A stretch of DNA of 64,000 bases from the NCBI RefSeq assembly GCF_000295095.1, contig NZ_JH806633.1, positions 743,625-807,624 on the forward strand, given 5' to 3'. Of the stretch, positions 1-8,559 are shown piece after piece. A program made the position numbers and the translations under genes. The notes below the pieces were generated by a model. The model saw only the letters and a program-made list of their open reading frames with translations. It was not told the origin of the DNA and ran no database searches. This stretch comes from Actinomyces timonensis DSM 23838 (GTDB lineage: Bacteria; Actinomycetota; Actinomycetes; Actinomycetales; Actinomycetaceae). The first letter of the stretch is position 1. Each line of letters begins with the position of its first letter.

Positions 1-207
1 GCGGGCTGGGGAGCCGGCTGGGTGGTTGGCGCCGGGTTGGGGTCGGCGCTCGGAGCCGGGGCCGGGGGCGCGGGCTGGGGAGCCGGCTGGGTGGTTGGCG
101 CCGGGTTGGGGTCGGCGCTCGGAGCCGGGGCCGGGGGCGCGGGCTGGGGAGCCGGCTGGGTCGTGGGTGCCGGGCTGGGGTCGGCACTCGGAGAGGGCGT
201 GGTCGGC
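1..207 (-). repeat. 69-nt tandem coding repeat (23 aa) in the surface protein
   Basis: Three consecutive 69-nt units (1-69, 70-138, 139-207) encode a Pro/Ala unit with the core SADPNPAPTTQ. The first two are essentially identical at nucleotide level and the third has diverged. The array continues past the left edge. A second, shorter-period motif (PTTPAPSTKPSAEPTSK) repeats at about 215-400. Near-identity of units suggests recent expansion or ongoing length variation. Confidence 0.85.
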
Positions 208-1694
208 TTGCTCGTCGGCTTGGCGCTCGGCTTGGTCGACGGCGCGGGCGTGGTCGGCTCGGCGCTCGGCTTGGTCGACGGCGCGGGCGTGGTCGGCTTG
301 CTCGTCGGCTCGGCGCTCGGCTTGGTCGACGGCGCGGGCGTGGTCGGTTCGGTGCTCGGCTTCGTCGTGGGCGCGGGCGTGGTCGGCTCGGTCGTCGGGG
401 CCGGGGTGGGCTTTGTCCCCGCGACGAAGGTGAAGAAGCTGGTCTTGGCCTCGCCGCCGTCGGGCGAGGAGACCCTCAGGATGTACAGCTTGCCGCTGCC
501 GGCGAGCTCCGTCGTCGTGAGGCCGAAGAGCGACTCGGCGTCGACCATGGTGGAGAACGAGCCGTTCTCCATCTTGACCGGGATCGTCGCCTTGCGCTCA
601 TCCCCACCGCCGATGCGGTAGAGGGTCAGGGTCATCTCAACGGTGCCGTTGAGGGCATTGCCCTTGGCATCCGTCCAGTTCGCGCTCTTGAAGGTCATCG
701 CCGTTGTGCTGGGCGACGTGTCCTTGCCGGCGAGCTCGACCTGGGGACGACCGGTGATCGGCGCGGGCGACGTCGTCTCGCTCGGGCTGGACGTCGGGGC
801 GGCGGCAGCGCTCGTCGGCGCGGTGGCCGAGGCGGAGGGGGACGCGCTCGGGGCCGCCGACGGCGAGGCCTCGGGGCTACCGGCCGTGGCGGACGGAGAG
901 GCAGTGGGCGAGGCCTCGGGGCCCCCAGCCGTGGCCGACGGGGAGGCCGTGGGCGTGGCGGACGGAGAGGCAGTGGGCGAGGCCGAGGCGGTGGCCGTCG
1001 GAGCGGTGCCGGACGGGGAGGCGGTCGGAGTCGCAGGCGCGGATGGCGCGGCCGAGGCTGTGGCGCTCGGAGTGGGAACCGGGCTCGGATCGGCCGAAGG
1101 AGCCGCAGTGGGCACGGGAACGATCGGCGACGCGCTGGGCTCTACCGGCGTGGGAGTGGCAGCGGGGGCCTCGGGCGAGGCCGAGGGCTGCGCGGCGGGC
1201 GGCTCGGGCGCAGTGGTCGCGCCGGAGAGCGCGGGCTCCTCCGTCACCGCGGGGGTGGGAGCCTCCTGCGTCACCGCGGGGGCGGCGGAGGCAGGCGCCT
1301 CCGGCTGGGCGGGCTCGGGCTTCTCCTCCACACGCCGATCGGCCACATCCCCATCGCGGCGCTGAGCGTCGGAGGCGTCGTCGGCGGCCGCGTCGGCTCC
1401 GGGGGCGTCAGAGACTCCGGGGAGCCCCTTCTCATCGCCCCGCTCGGACCCCCCGACGATCTTGTCGATGACGCGGTCGGCCTGGGGGTGAGAAGCCTCA
1501 GCCTCATTCGGGGCGGCAGGGACCGCCTCGCTGGTCTGAGTTGTACTCGGGTTGAGCTCATCGGCACCGGCGGTGGGGGGCACGGCGATGGAGCCGAGGC
1601 CAAGGCCCGCGGTGAGGACGATGCCCAGCGCCGCGGGTAGGACCATCGCGGCGCGGGGGGGCTCAAGGCCCGGACGGCACAGGGATCGGGACAT
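1..1694 (-). CDS. secreted Pro/Thr/Ser-rich repeat protein, C-terminus cut by window edge
   Basis: Reading leftward from an ATG at 1694, the frame stays open for 564 codons to the window edge, so the C-terminus is missing. The N-terminus has basic residues, a hydrophobic stretch at about residues 17-38 (AAMVLPAALGIVLTAGLGLG) and then small residues (PTAGADE), as in a Sec signal peptide. An acidic region follows to about residue 130, then a long Ala/Ser/Pro/Thr-rich linker. A compact domain of about 115 residues sits near 311-425 with beta-rich sequence (TFKSANWTDAKGN, VEMTLTLYRIGG). The tail is proline-rich and ends in 23-residue repeats. This fits a surface or cell-wall-spanning stalk. A sortase signal, if present, lies outside the window. 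No strong ribosome binding site precedes 1694, and Met17 (1646) is an alternative start. Function unknown. Confidence 0.8.
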   Translation of the reverse strand, partial: MSRSLCRPGLEPPRAAMVLPAALGIVLTAGLGLGSIAVPPTAGADELNPSTTQTSEAVPAAPNEAEASHPQADRVIDKIVGGSERGDEKGLPGVSDAPGADAAADDASDAQRRDGDVADRRVEEKPEPAQPEAPASAAPAVTQEAPTPAVTEEPALSGATTAPEPPAAQPSASPEAPAATPTPVEPSASPIVPVPTAAPSADPSPVPTPSATASAAPSAPATPTASPSGTAPTATASASPTASPSATPTASPSATAGGPEASPTASPSATAGSPEASPSAAPSASPSASATAPTSAAAAPTSSPSETTSPAPITGRPQVELAGKDTSPSTTAMTFKSANWTDAKGNALNGTVEMTLTLYRIGGGDERKATIPVKMENGSFSTMVDAESLFGLTTTELAGSGKLYILRVSSPDGGEAKTSFFTFVAGTKPTPAPTTEPTTPAPTTKPSTEPTTPAPSTKPSAEPTSKPTTPAPSTKPSAEPTTPAPSTKPSAKPTSKPTTPSPSADPSPAPTTQPAPQPAPPAPAPSADPNPAPTTQPAPQPAPPAPAPSADPNPAPTTQPAPQP

Positions 1695-2328
1695 CTCGGC
1701 GGGTGCGCTTCCTGTCTTAGGCGGGACCGCCGTCTCCGACGGGCCCGGGAACGTCAAGACCGCTCGGGGCTGCGGTCATGTGGATACGGCCACATACTAT
1801 CGTCCGCGCCGTACCAGGCGCATGATCCTGCGGCAGATCGAGTCCCAAACGAGGACGAATCGTCAGCGAATCGTCATCGGCCAGGCACTTCTCCGGCCAG
1901 GCGCTCCGCAGATAGTCGCTGGTGAGGCTTGGCGCGATCGGATCGACAGCACCGCTCTGAGACCTATATCACTTGTGACCTATTGCGGCGAGTCTCAGGC
2001 GTTCTTCTGCCTCATCTAGGCTGTGCCCAGGAGCGATCCGCGTCCTGAGAACCCCGTTCGGGACTCGCGCGCCTATCCCCACGCTTCCCGGCTGTCCCGG
2101 GGCCCGGCACAGATGGCCTTTGCGCTATCCACGGCTGGCAGCGCGTGGCGATCAGCGCGGATGAGTGATCCCGTGAGTCTGTGCGTCAAGCCCCCAGCGC
2201 ATCCGTGCCATCCGCGCGGCGAGCGCTGGCGGGCGAGTGTGGTGGGCCAGGTGCGGCAAGAGCGGAGGCCGATCGGCACTCCCCCACACTCCGCGAAGGC
2301 CTCACGGCCAGAACCTGGGAAGAACTCA
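1695..2328. other. 634-nt intergenic region between divergent genes
   Basis: No convincing gene is seen. The plus-strand frame of the helicase stays open back to 2023, but its residues there are not helicase-like. Visible features are an inverted repeat ATGTGG-N6-CCACAT (1778-1795), a 7-bp inverted repeat CTGAGAC (1957-1963) / GTCTCAG (1992-1998), and a locally AT-richer stretch around 1960-1985. Promoters for both flanking genes probably lie here, and the helicase mRNA may have a long 5' leader. Confidence 0.5.
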
Positions 2329-4896
2329 ATGACCACTCAGAACCCGTCCGCCTCCGACGAGCACGGGCCGCTCAGCCTCGACGCCCTCTTCAGCGCCTCC
2401 GAGGAGGGCATCGCCTCCCCCGCCGCGGCCAGGGCCAGTGCCAGCGGCTCGGCCGTCTCCGCCGGCTCGTCCGCCTCCGCGCCCTCCTTCGACACCCCGG
2501 CCTCCTCCGACACCCCCGAGGACCCCGAGGACGTCGAGCACGAGGACGAGGAGGACGACGTCGACCGCGCCCTGCCCGAGTCCGACCCCGAGGACGACGC
2601 CCCCGAGGAGGCCAATCAGGCCGATGACGGCGCCGACATCGACGAGGAGGAGGTCGACGGCCACGCCCCGTTCGAGCCCTCGGACGATGACGACGACGAG
2701 CACGACGGCGCCTCGCCCGCGGGCGGGGGCGCTCCCGCCGAGCCGGCCTTCTCCGACCTCGGCCTGCCCGCCGACCTGCTCAAGGCCGTCACCGACATGG
2801 GCTACGAGGTCCCCACCCCCATCCAGCGCGAGGCCATCCCGGTCCTCCTGGACGGGCGCGACGTCGTCGGCGTGGCCCAGACCGGCACCGGCAAGACCGC
2901 CGCCTTCGGCCTGCCCCTCCTCGACGCCGTCGACGCCCGCGATGGCCAGGTGCAGGCCCTCGTCCTCGCCCCCACCCGCGAGCTCGCCCTCCAGTCCGCC
3001 GACGCGATCACGGACATGGCGTCCCGGTCGCGCGGCCTCGACGTCGTCGCCGTCTACGGCGGCGCCCCCTACGGCCCCCAGATCGGCGCGCTCAAGTCCG
3101 GCGCGCAGGTCGTCGTCGGCACGCCCGGCCGCATCATCGACCTCATCGACAAGGGCGCGCTCGTCCTTGACGCGGTGAAGTACTTCGTCCTGGACGAGGC
3201 CGACGAGATGCTGCGCATGGGCTTCGCCGAGGACGTGGAGACCATCGCCGCCTCCCTTCCCTCCGAGCGCCGCACCGCCCTCTTCTCCGCGACCATGCCG
3301 CCCGCCATCGAGCGGGTGGCCGCCGAGCACCTCGTCGACCCCGCGCGCATCGAGGTATCCCGCCAGTCCTCCACGGTCGACACCGTCCACCAGACCTACG
3401 CGGTGGTCCCCTTCCGCCACAAGATCGGCGCGGTCTCCCGCGTCCTGGCCGTCACCGAGGCCGAGGCCGCCATCGTCTTCGTGCGCACCAAGTCCACGGC
3501 CGAGGACGTCGCCATCGAGCTGGCCGGCCGGGGCATCCAGGCCGCCGCGATCTCCGGCGACGTGCCCCAGCGCGAGCGCGAGCGGCTCGTCGAGCGCCTG
3601 CGCGCCGGCACCCTCGACGTCCTCGTGGCCACCGACGTCGCTGCCCGCGGCCTGGACGTCGACCGCATCGGGCTCGTCGTCAACTTCGACGTCCCCCGTG
3701 AGGCCGAGGCCTACGTCCACCGCATCGGGCGCACCGGCCGCGCCGGCCGCCACGGCGAGGCCGTCACCTTCCTCACCCCCAAGGAGAAGAGCAAGCTCCG
3801 CCAGATCGAGCGCCTCACCGGCACGCGCCTGGAGGAGATCACCCTTCCCTCTCCCGCCGATGTCTCCGCGCACCGCGCCCGCAAGCTGCTGGCCAAGGCC
3901 GCGGCCCGTCACGAGCGCGGTCGCCTGGGCATGTACACCCCGCTCATCACCGACGCCGCCGCCGATCTCGAGATCGACGCCGAGGAGCTCGCCGCCACGC
4001 TGCTCGCCCTCGCCGTGGGCGATGAGGGCCCGCAGCGCCGCCAGGACGACGACCGCCCCCGCCGGGGCCGTGAGCGCCGCGAGGTGAGCGTCGACGACGA
4101 GGGCGCCTTCGTCTCTGCCAGCTTCGAGGGCGGCCGTGACAAGGGCCGTCGTGAGCGCCCCGAGGGCAAGCCGGGCGCCGCGCGCGGCGGCCGCCGGGAG
4201 CACGAGGGCCCGGGCACCGTCTACCGGGTCGAGGTGGGCCACCGCGACCGGGTCATGCCCGGCGCGATCGTGGGCGCCCTGGCCAACGAGGGCGGGATCT
4301 CCGGCTCGGACATCGGCAAGATCGACATCCTGCAGTCCTTCTCCCTCGTCACCATCCACACCCCGCTGAGCGAGGACCAGCTTGAGGCCATGCGGCACGC
4401 GACCTTCTCCGGCCGCGAGCTGCGCATCCGCCCCGACGAGGGCCCGGGCCACGGCTGGTCCGGTCCGAACGACCGCGGCCGGCGCGGTGACCGGGACGAT
4501 CGCGGCTTCCGCGGTGACCGCGGCGGGCGCCGCTGGGAGGACCGGGGCGACCGCGGTGACCATGGAGACCGTGGCGGTCGCGGTGGACGCCGTTGGGAGG
4601 ATCGCGGGGACCGCGACAGCGGCTACCGCGGCGGGCGCTTCGAGGACCGCCGCGGCGGGTACCGGGACGATCGTGGCGGGCGCCGCTGGGAGGACCGGGG
4701 CGACCGCGGAGGGCGCGACTCGGGCTTCCGGGGCGGGCGCGACTCGGGCTTCCGGGGCGGGCGCGGGGACGAGCGCGGCTACCACTCGGGGCGCGATGAC
4801 CGCGGCGGCAACCGCTTCGGCGGGAACCGCGGCGGCGGCTACCGCGGCAACCGGGACAACCGCGGCTCCTGGGGCTCGCGGCGCGACGACTCCTGA
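2329..4896 (+). CDS. deaD: DEAD-box ATP-dependent RNA helicase, DeaD/CsdA type
   Basis: 855-residue helicase that unwinds structured RNA, with likely roles in ribosome assembly, RNA decay and cold adaptation. Residues about 20-140 are low-complexity and acidic. The core has the Q motif (FSDLGLPADLL), motif I AQTGTGKT (183-190), Ia PTRELA, Ib TPGR, DEAD (289-292), SAT (320-322) and HRIGRTGR (464-471). A DbpA-like RNA-binding domain spans about 629-700 (GTVYRVEVGHRDRV to ELRIRP). The last 140 residues are an RGG/DRGGR-rich basic tail typical of actinobacterial CsdA. The start at 2329 is chosen because GGGAAG lies upstream and MTTQNPS begins ordinary coding sequence; the longer frame to 2023 does not look real. 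Transcribed alone and followed by a strong hairpin. Confidence 0.95.
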   Translation: MTTQNPSASDEHGPLSLDALFSASEEGIASPAAARASASGSAVSAGSSASAPSFDTPASSDTPEDPEDVEHEDEEDDVDRALPESDPEDDAPEEANQADDGADIDEEEVDGHAPFEPSDDDDDEHDGASPAGGGAPAEPAFSDLGLPADLLKAVTDMGYEVPTPIQREAIPVLLDGRDVVGVAQTGTGKTAAFGLPLLDAVDARDGQVQALVLAPTRELALQSADAITDMASRSRGLDVVAVYGGAPYGPQIGALKSGAQVVVGTPGRIIDLIDKGALVLDAVKYFVLDEADEMLRMGFAEDVETIAASLPSERRTALFSATMPPAIERVAAEHLVDPARIEVSRQSSTVDTVHQTYAVVPFRHKIGAVSRVLAVTEAEAAIVFVRTKSTAEDVAIELAGRGIQAAAISGDVPQRERERLVERLRAGTLDVLVATDVAARGLDVDRIGLVVNFDVPREAEAYVHRIGRTGRAGRHGEAVTFLTPKEKSKLRQIERLTGTRLEEITLPSPADVSAHRARKLLAKAAARHERGRLGMYTPLITDAAADLEIDAEELAATLLALAVGDEGPQRRQDDDRPRRGRERREVSVDDEGAFVSASFEGGRDKGRRERPEGKPGAARGGRREHEGPGTVYRVEVGHRDRVMPGAIVGALANEGGISGSDIGKIDILQSFSLVTIHTPLSEDQLEAMRHATFSGRELRIRPDEGPGHGWSGPNDRGRRGDRDDRGFRGDRGGRRWEDRGDRGDHGDRGGRGGRRWEDRGDRDSGYRGGRFEDRRGGYRDDRGGRRWEDRGDRGGRDSGFRGGRDSGFRGGRGDERGYHSGRDDRGGNRFGGNRGGGYRGNRDNRGSWGSRRDDS

Positions 4897-4923
4897 GAGC
4901 CCCTGCGCTGAGTGATGACGCGT

Positions 4924-4960
4924 GATCGCTCCCGGCCGGGACAACCGGCCGGGGGCGATC
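4924..4960. terminator. bidirectional intrinsic-type terminator
   Basis: 16-bp stem with one wobble pair (4924-4939 with 4945-4960, core CCGGCCGG) and a 5-nt loop. It lies between the converging ends of the helicase (4896) and the GTPase gene (5043), so it could serve both. It lacks a U-tract, as is common in high-GC actinobacteria. Confidence 0.75.
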
Positions 4961-5042
4961 CACGTCTTGCGGGCCACGGGGAGGAGCGCGCCCGTCAACA
5001 ACGTCCGTCAGAGCGCGTCTGCGCCCGTCCGAACCGTGGCGG

Positions 5043-6725
5043 CTAGCGCTGGGCGAGGCTCGCGGCCATCGCGCCCAGCTCGTCCCAGCGCTCGCGCTCG
5101 GCGCGCAGGGGCTCGATGAGCCGTGAGGCGACGACGGCGTCCGTCGCCTGGCGCAGCCTCCTCCTGGCCCGCGCCGCGCGCTGGCTGGCACCCGCGCGCA
5201 CGGCGGCCACGCCGATGATCCCGAGCAGGGCGCCGAGCGCCAGGCCTGACGCGAGGAGGATGACCGGCCAGGGGACGAGGCCCCAGCGGGGCGGGTCGAC
5301 GGTGATGAGCAGAAGGTCGCGCATGCCCCAGATCGCCGCCAGCCAGACTCCCCCGGCGATGGCGATGACGAGGGCGAGCCACTGGATGGTGGAGGCGGCC
5401 GACCACCAGCGCGGGGCGCGTATCCCCAGGTCGGCGCGGGCGATGGCGGCGTCGAGCTCGCGGCTGAGCGCGCCCGCGCGCTCGTCCATGCGCTGGAGCA
5501 TGGCGTCCTGGGCCGCAGCCGGCAGGTGGTCGGACGCGGCCCCGGCGAGACGGTGCGCCTCGGTGCGCAGGACCCCCGCCGCCACCGGGCTCGGCTCGGG
5601 CAGGGAGGTGCGCGCGACGGCGTCGACGAGCATCGGGTCCTCCCCCGCCCCGGAAGCGCGGGAGGCCGGGGCGCCCCGCAGGTGGAGCGCGGCGAGCGGG
5701 TCGGAGCGGAAGCGGCGGACCCACCGCACGGGCGGCCATCCGGCCCTCAGGGCCCCGCGGTGGATCGTGGCCTCTCGGACGGCGCTGGCGACGACCTCGG
5801 CGCCCGAGGCGCGGAAGGCCGCCTCGGCGAGGCGCTGCCCGTCGATCGGGGCCCCGGCGCTGCCCCCGCCGACGCGCTCGCGCAGCCTGCTGGCGGCGCG
5901 GCGCGCGTCGGCGCGCAGCCGGAGAGCCGACGCGGTGCGCGCCTGGGCGATGCGCTCCAGGGCGCCGCGCAGGGCATCGATCCCCTCGCCGGTGCGGGCG
6001 GAGGCCAGGAGTGGATCGGCGCCGCCCACTCCCTCGCGGGCCAAGAGACGGCGCAGGTCGGCGAGAACCTGCTCGCGCGAGGCGGCGTCGAGCCGGTCGG
6101 CCTGGTTGAGGACGACGAGCGTGACCTCGGCGTGCGCGGCCATGGGCACGATGAAGTCCTTGTGGACGACGGCGTCGGCGTACTTCTCGGGATCGAGGAC
6201 CCACACGAGGGCGTCGACCTGCGCGGCCATGCGCTCGGCGATGAGCCTGTGCTCGGGGGCGTCAGAATCGACGTCGGGCAGGTCGAGGATGATCGCGTCC
6301 GTGGGAACGCCGCCGCCTGGCGCGACGACCCGCTCGTCGACACCGAGCCAGTCCAGGAGCGCCGCTGCCTCGCCGTCGGGCGCCCCGCCGGCCTGGCCGC
6401 CCGGGAGGAGGGCGAGGGGGCGCGTGGTGGTGGGCCGGGTGACGGCGGTGCGGGCGATGGGCGCACCGGCGAGCGCATTGAGAAGCGAGGACTTGCCCGA
6501 GCCGGTCGCGCCGGCCAGGGCGATGACGGTGCGGCCCGGGGCGAGCGAGGTCCGCGCGCCCGCCCGCGTGAGGATCTCCTGGGCCTCGTCGAGCTCCGTC
6601 CCCAATCCGAGGGACTGGCCGAGCTCGACGATCCGGCCCAGCGCCCTGAGGTCCTCCGCGAGGCCCTGGGCGGCGGGGGTCTCGCGCGCGGCGCTGCCGT
6701 GGCGCCCGGTCACTGCCCGGCTCAT
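5043..6725 (-). CDS. membrane-associated dynamin-like GTPase (YfjP-type GTPase domain)
   Basis: 560 residues. The N-terminal GTPase domain has G1 GATGSGKSS (72-80), G2 threonines near 97-101, G3 DLPDVDS (148-154) and G4 NQAD (207-210). A helical region follows, then two hydrophobic segments near 444-468 and 485-509 that probably insert in the membrane, and a basic C-terminal helix. It overlaps the upstream GTPase gene by 4 nt (ATGA), so the two are translationally coupled. Adjacent dynamin-like pairs occur in actinobacteria (Streptomyces DynA/DynB, mycobacterial Ini proteins), where they act on membranes. Membership of one of those exact groups is inference. Confidence 0.8.
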   Translation of the reverse strand: MSRAVTGRHGSAARETPAAQGLAEDLRALGRIVELGQSLGLGTELDEAQEILTRAGARTSLAPGRTVIALAGATGSGKSSLLNALAGAPIARTAVTRPTTTRPLALLPGGQAGGAPDGEAAALLDWLGVDERVVAPGGGVPTDAIILDLPDVDSDAPEHRLIAERMAAQVDALVWVLDPEKYADAVVHKDFIVPMAAHAEVTLVVLNQADRLDAASREQVLADLRRLLAREGVGGADPLLASARTGEGIDALRGALERIAQARTASALRLRADARRAASRLRERVGGGSAGAPIDGQRLAEAAFRASGAEVVASAVREATIHRGALRAGWPPVRWVRRFRSDPLAALHLRGAPASRASGAGEDPMLVDAVARTSLPEPSPVAAGVLRTEAHRLAGAASDHLPAAAQDAMLQRMDERAGALSRELDAAIARADLGIRAPRWWSAASTIQWLALVIAIAGGVWLAAIWGMRDLLLITVDPPRWGLVPWPVILLASGLALGALLGIIGVAAVRAGASQRAARARRRLRQATDAVVASRLIEPLRAERERWDELGAMAASLAQR

Positions 6726-8551
6726 GAGCGCTCCTTGCCCGCGGCGCCGGTGGCTTCCAGCGCGGTGGCGGCGGCGCGCGCGGCCTGGCGCAACTCGGCG
6801 CCCGTGGGCGAGGGCTGGCGAAGGACGGAGGCGAGGAGCGCGGATTGCTCGTCGACGAGCGCCTGGACCCGGGTGGTGAGGTCCGTGCGCGCCCGCTCGG
6901 CCATGGAGCGCATGGCCTGGTCGCCGAAGACGGCCTCGAGGAGCCTCTGGGCGACGAGGGCGGTGCCCCCGGCGATGCCGACCTCTCCCCCGGTCAGGCC
7001 CCCGGTGTGGGCGAAGACGACGATCATGAGGGCGACGCCGACCCCGTTGACTCCCAGCGAGATGAGGCGGGCGGTGAGGCGCTTGTCGGCTCCCTCGGCC
7101 CGCACGAGGCCGAGCAGCTCGCCCTGCCAGTCGTGGACGAGGGCGGTGGCCCGCTCGGTGAGGGCCTCCTGGTCGGGGAGGATCGCGCGGGCGGCATCGA
7201 GGGCGCCGGCCGCGGTGGCGGCGCGCTGCCAGGCCCGCTCGGTCGCGATGGAGGCGCGCTGGACCTCGGCGACGATGAGGGTCGCCAGGGAGGACTCGAT
7301 GGCGTCCTCGACCCGCTGGGCCGGGGCGGGCCGTCCGCGCAGGGCGGCGCCGAGCCGATCGCGGAGGCGCCCGACCTGGCTCTCCAGGCCCTTGAGCAGC
7401 CCGGAGGTGCCGACGTACTCCTGCCAGCGGGCCAGGACCTCGCCGCGCAGCATGGACCCGTCGCCACAGGCGGCGCTGATCCTCCGCGCGGCCTCGGTGT
7501 GGGCGGCCTCGGCGGCCTCGGCGAGCTCGTCGCGCTCCTGGGCCTGGGCGTCGAGGTCGGCGGCCAGCAGGTCGATCCGCTCCAGGGCGCTGCCGAGCGC
7601 CCCGGTGAGGGTGCGGCGGGCGACGTCGCGGCGGGCCTCGGCGTCGGCGGCCAGGGCGGTGAGCCAGTCCCGCAGCGGGGCGATGAGGGGGACGGGAAGG
7701 AGTCCCTCGGCGTCCAGGGGCGTCTCGGGGATGGTGATGACGGGGGCGTCGGCGAGCCCGGCGGAGGCGAGGCGGCGGCGCAGGTCCGCCTCGACATCGG
7801 GGGCGGCGCCGTCGGGGACCCGGTCGAGGACGACGGCGACGACGATGTCCCGCTCGGCCGCCGCGCGCAGGTGCTGCCAGGGGACGGCGTCGGCGTAGCG
7901 GGCCGCGGTGGTGACGAAGACCCAGAGGTCCGCGGAGGCGAGGAGCGTGGCGGCGAGCTCGCGGTTCTCATCGACGACGGAGTCGACGTCGGGGGCGTCC
8001 AGGAGGGCGAGCCCCGGGGGTAGCTCGCGGCAGGAGCGGACCTCCAGCTCCCTCCAGGCCGCGGGGTTCTCGGCGTCGGGGGGAAGCGGCGCACTGGCCG
8101 GGGCGTCCTCGGCCACGCGCACGCGGGCCAGGGAGCCCAGGACGCGGTCGGAGGCGAACCAGGGCTCGTCGTCGGGGGCGTGGAGGAGCAGGGGGCGCCG
8201 CGTGGTGGGGCGGATGGCGGAGGCGGTGGCGACGCGCCGGCGGATGAGGGAGGACACGAGCGTGGACTTGCCCGCCCCGGTCGATCCTCCGACGACCGCG
8301 AGGAGCGGGGCGTCGATGCTGGCCAGGCGGGGAAGGATGTAGTCGCCGAGCTGGTCGGCTACGAGGGCGGCGCGCTTGGCGGCCTGCTCGGCGCCGGGCA
8401 GCGCGTAGGGCAGGTCGATGGCGCCCAGTCGCGCCTCCAGGCCTTCCAGGGCGGCCGTGGCGGCACCGACGCCGGTGGCGCCGGGCGCGCCAGGGGCTCC
8501 TGGGCCGCTGGGGGCGGCCGGGCCGGTGGACGGCGTGGGAGTCGGGGCCAT
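6722..8551 (-). CDS. dynamin-like GTPase, partner of the downstream GTPase
   Basis: 609 residues from ATG 8551. The Pro/Gly/Ala-rich N-terminus is followed by a P-loop GGSTGAGKST (88-97), a Thr-rich switch (SAIRPTTRRP, about 111-120) and G3 DAPDVDS (185-191). A long helical region comes next, then a hydrophobic segment near the C-terminus (LGVNGVGVALMIVVFAHTGG) and an Ala-rich tail. Start 8551 lies 8 nt after the hisS stop; an upstream ATG at 8614 would overlap hisS out of frame and adds only basic low-complexity residues. Coupled by ATGA to the second GTPase. Two non-identical GTPases side by side suggest a heteromeric membrane-remodelling machine. Confidence 0.8.
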   Translation of the reverse strand: MAPTPTPSTGPAAPSGPGAPGAPGATGVGAATAALEGLEARLGAIDLPYALPGAEQAAKRAALVADQLGDYILPRLASIDAPLLAVVGGSTGAGKSTLVSSLIRRRVATASAIRPTTRRPLLLHAPDDEPWFASDRVLGSLARVRVAEDAPASAPLPPDAENPAAWRELEVRSCRELPPGLALLDAPDVDSVVDENRELAATLLASADLWVFVTTAARYADAVPWQHLRAAAERDIVVAVVLDRVPDGAAPDVEADLRRRLASAGLADAPVITIPETPLDAEGLLPVPLIAPLRDWLTALAADAEARRDVARRTLTGALGSALERIDLLAADLDAQAQERDELAEAAEAAHTEAARRISAACGDGSMLRGEVLARWQEYVGTSGLLKGLESQVGRLRDRLGAALRGRPAPAQRVEDAIESSLATLIVAEVQRASIATERAWQRAATAAGALDAARAILPDQEALTERATALVHDWQGELLGLVRAEGADKRLTARLISLGVNGVGVALMIVVFAHTGGLTGGEVGIAGGTALVAQRLLEAVFGDQAMRSMAERARTDLTTRVQALVDEQSALLASVLRQPSPTGAELRQAARAAATALEATGAAGKERS

Positions 8552-8559
8552 CTCCGCGC

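Noticed and set aside
22-1365. Plus-strand Gly/Ala/Val-rich open frames
   Set aside because: They are the mirror image of the minus-strand Pro/Thr/Ser repeat protein, which has a signal peptide and a folded domain.
2023-2328. N-terminal extension of the DEAD-box helicase
   Set aside because: Residues are Arg/Pro-rich without helicase-like composition, and a ribosome binding site precedes ATG 2329.
2326-5001. Large minus-strand open frame opposite the helicase
   Set aside because: It is the high-GC antisense shadow of deaD, with low-complexity Ala/Val/Gly sequence and no domain.
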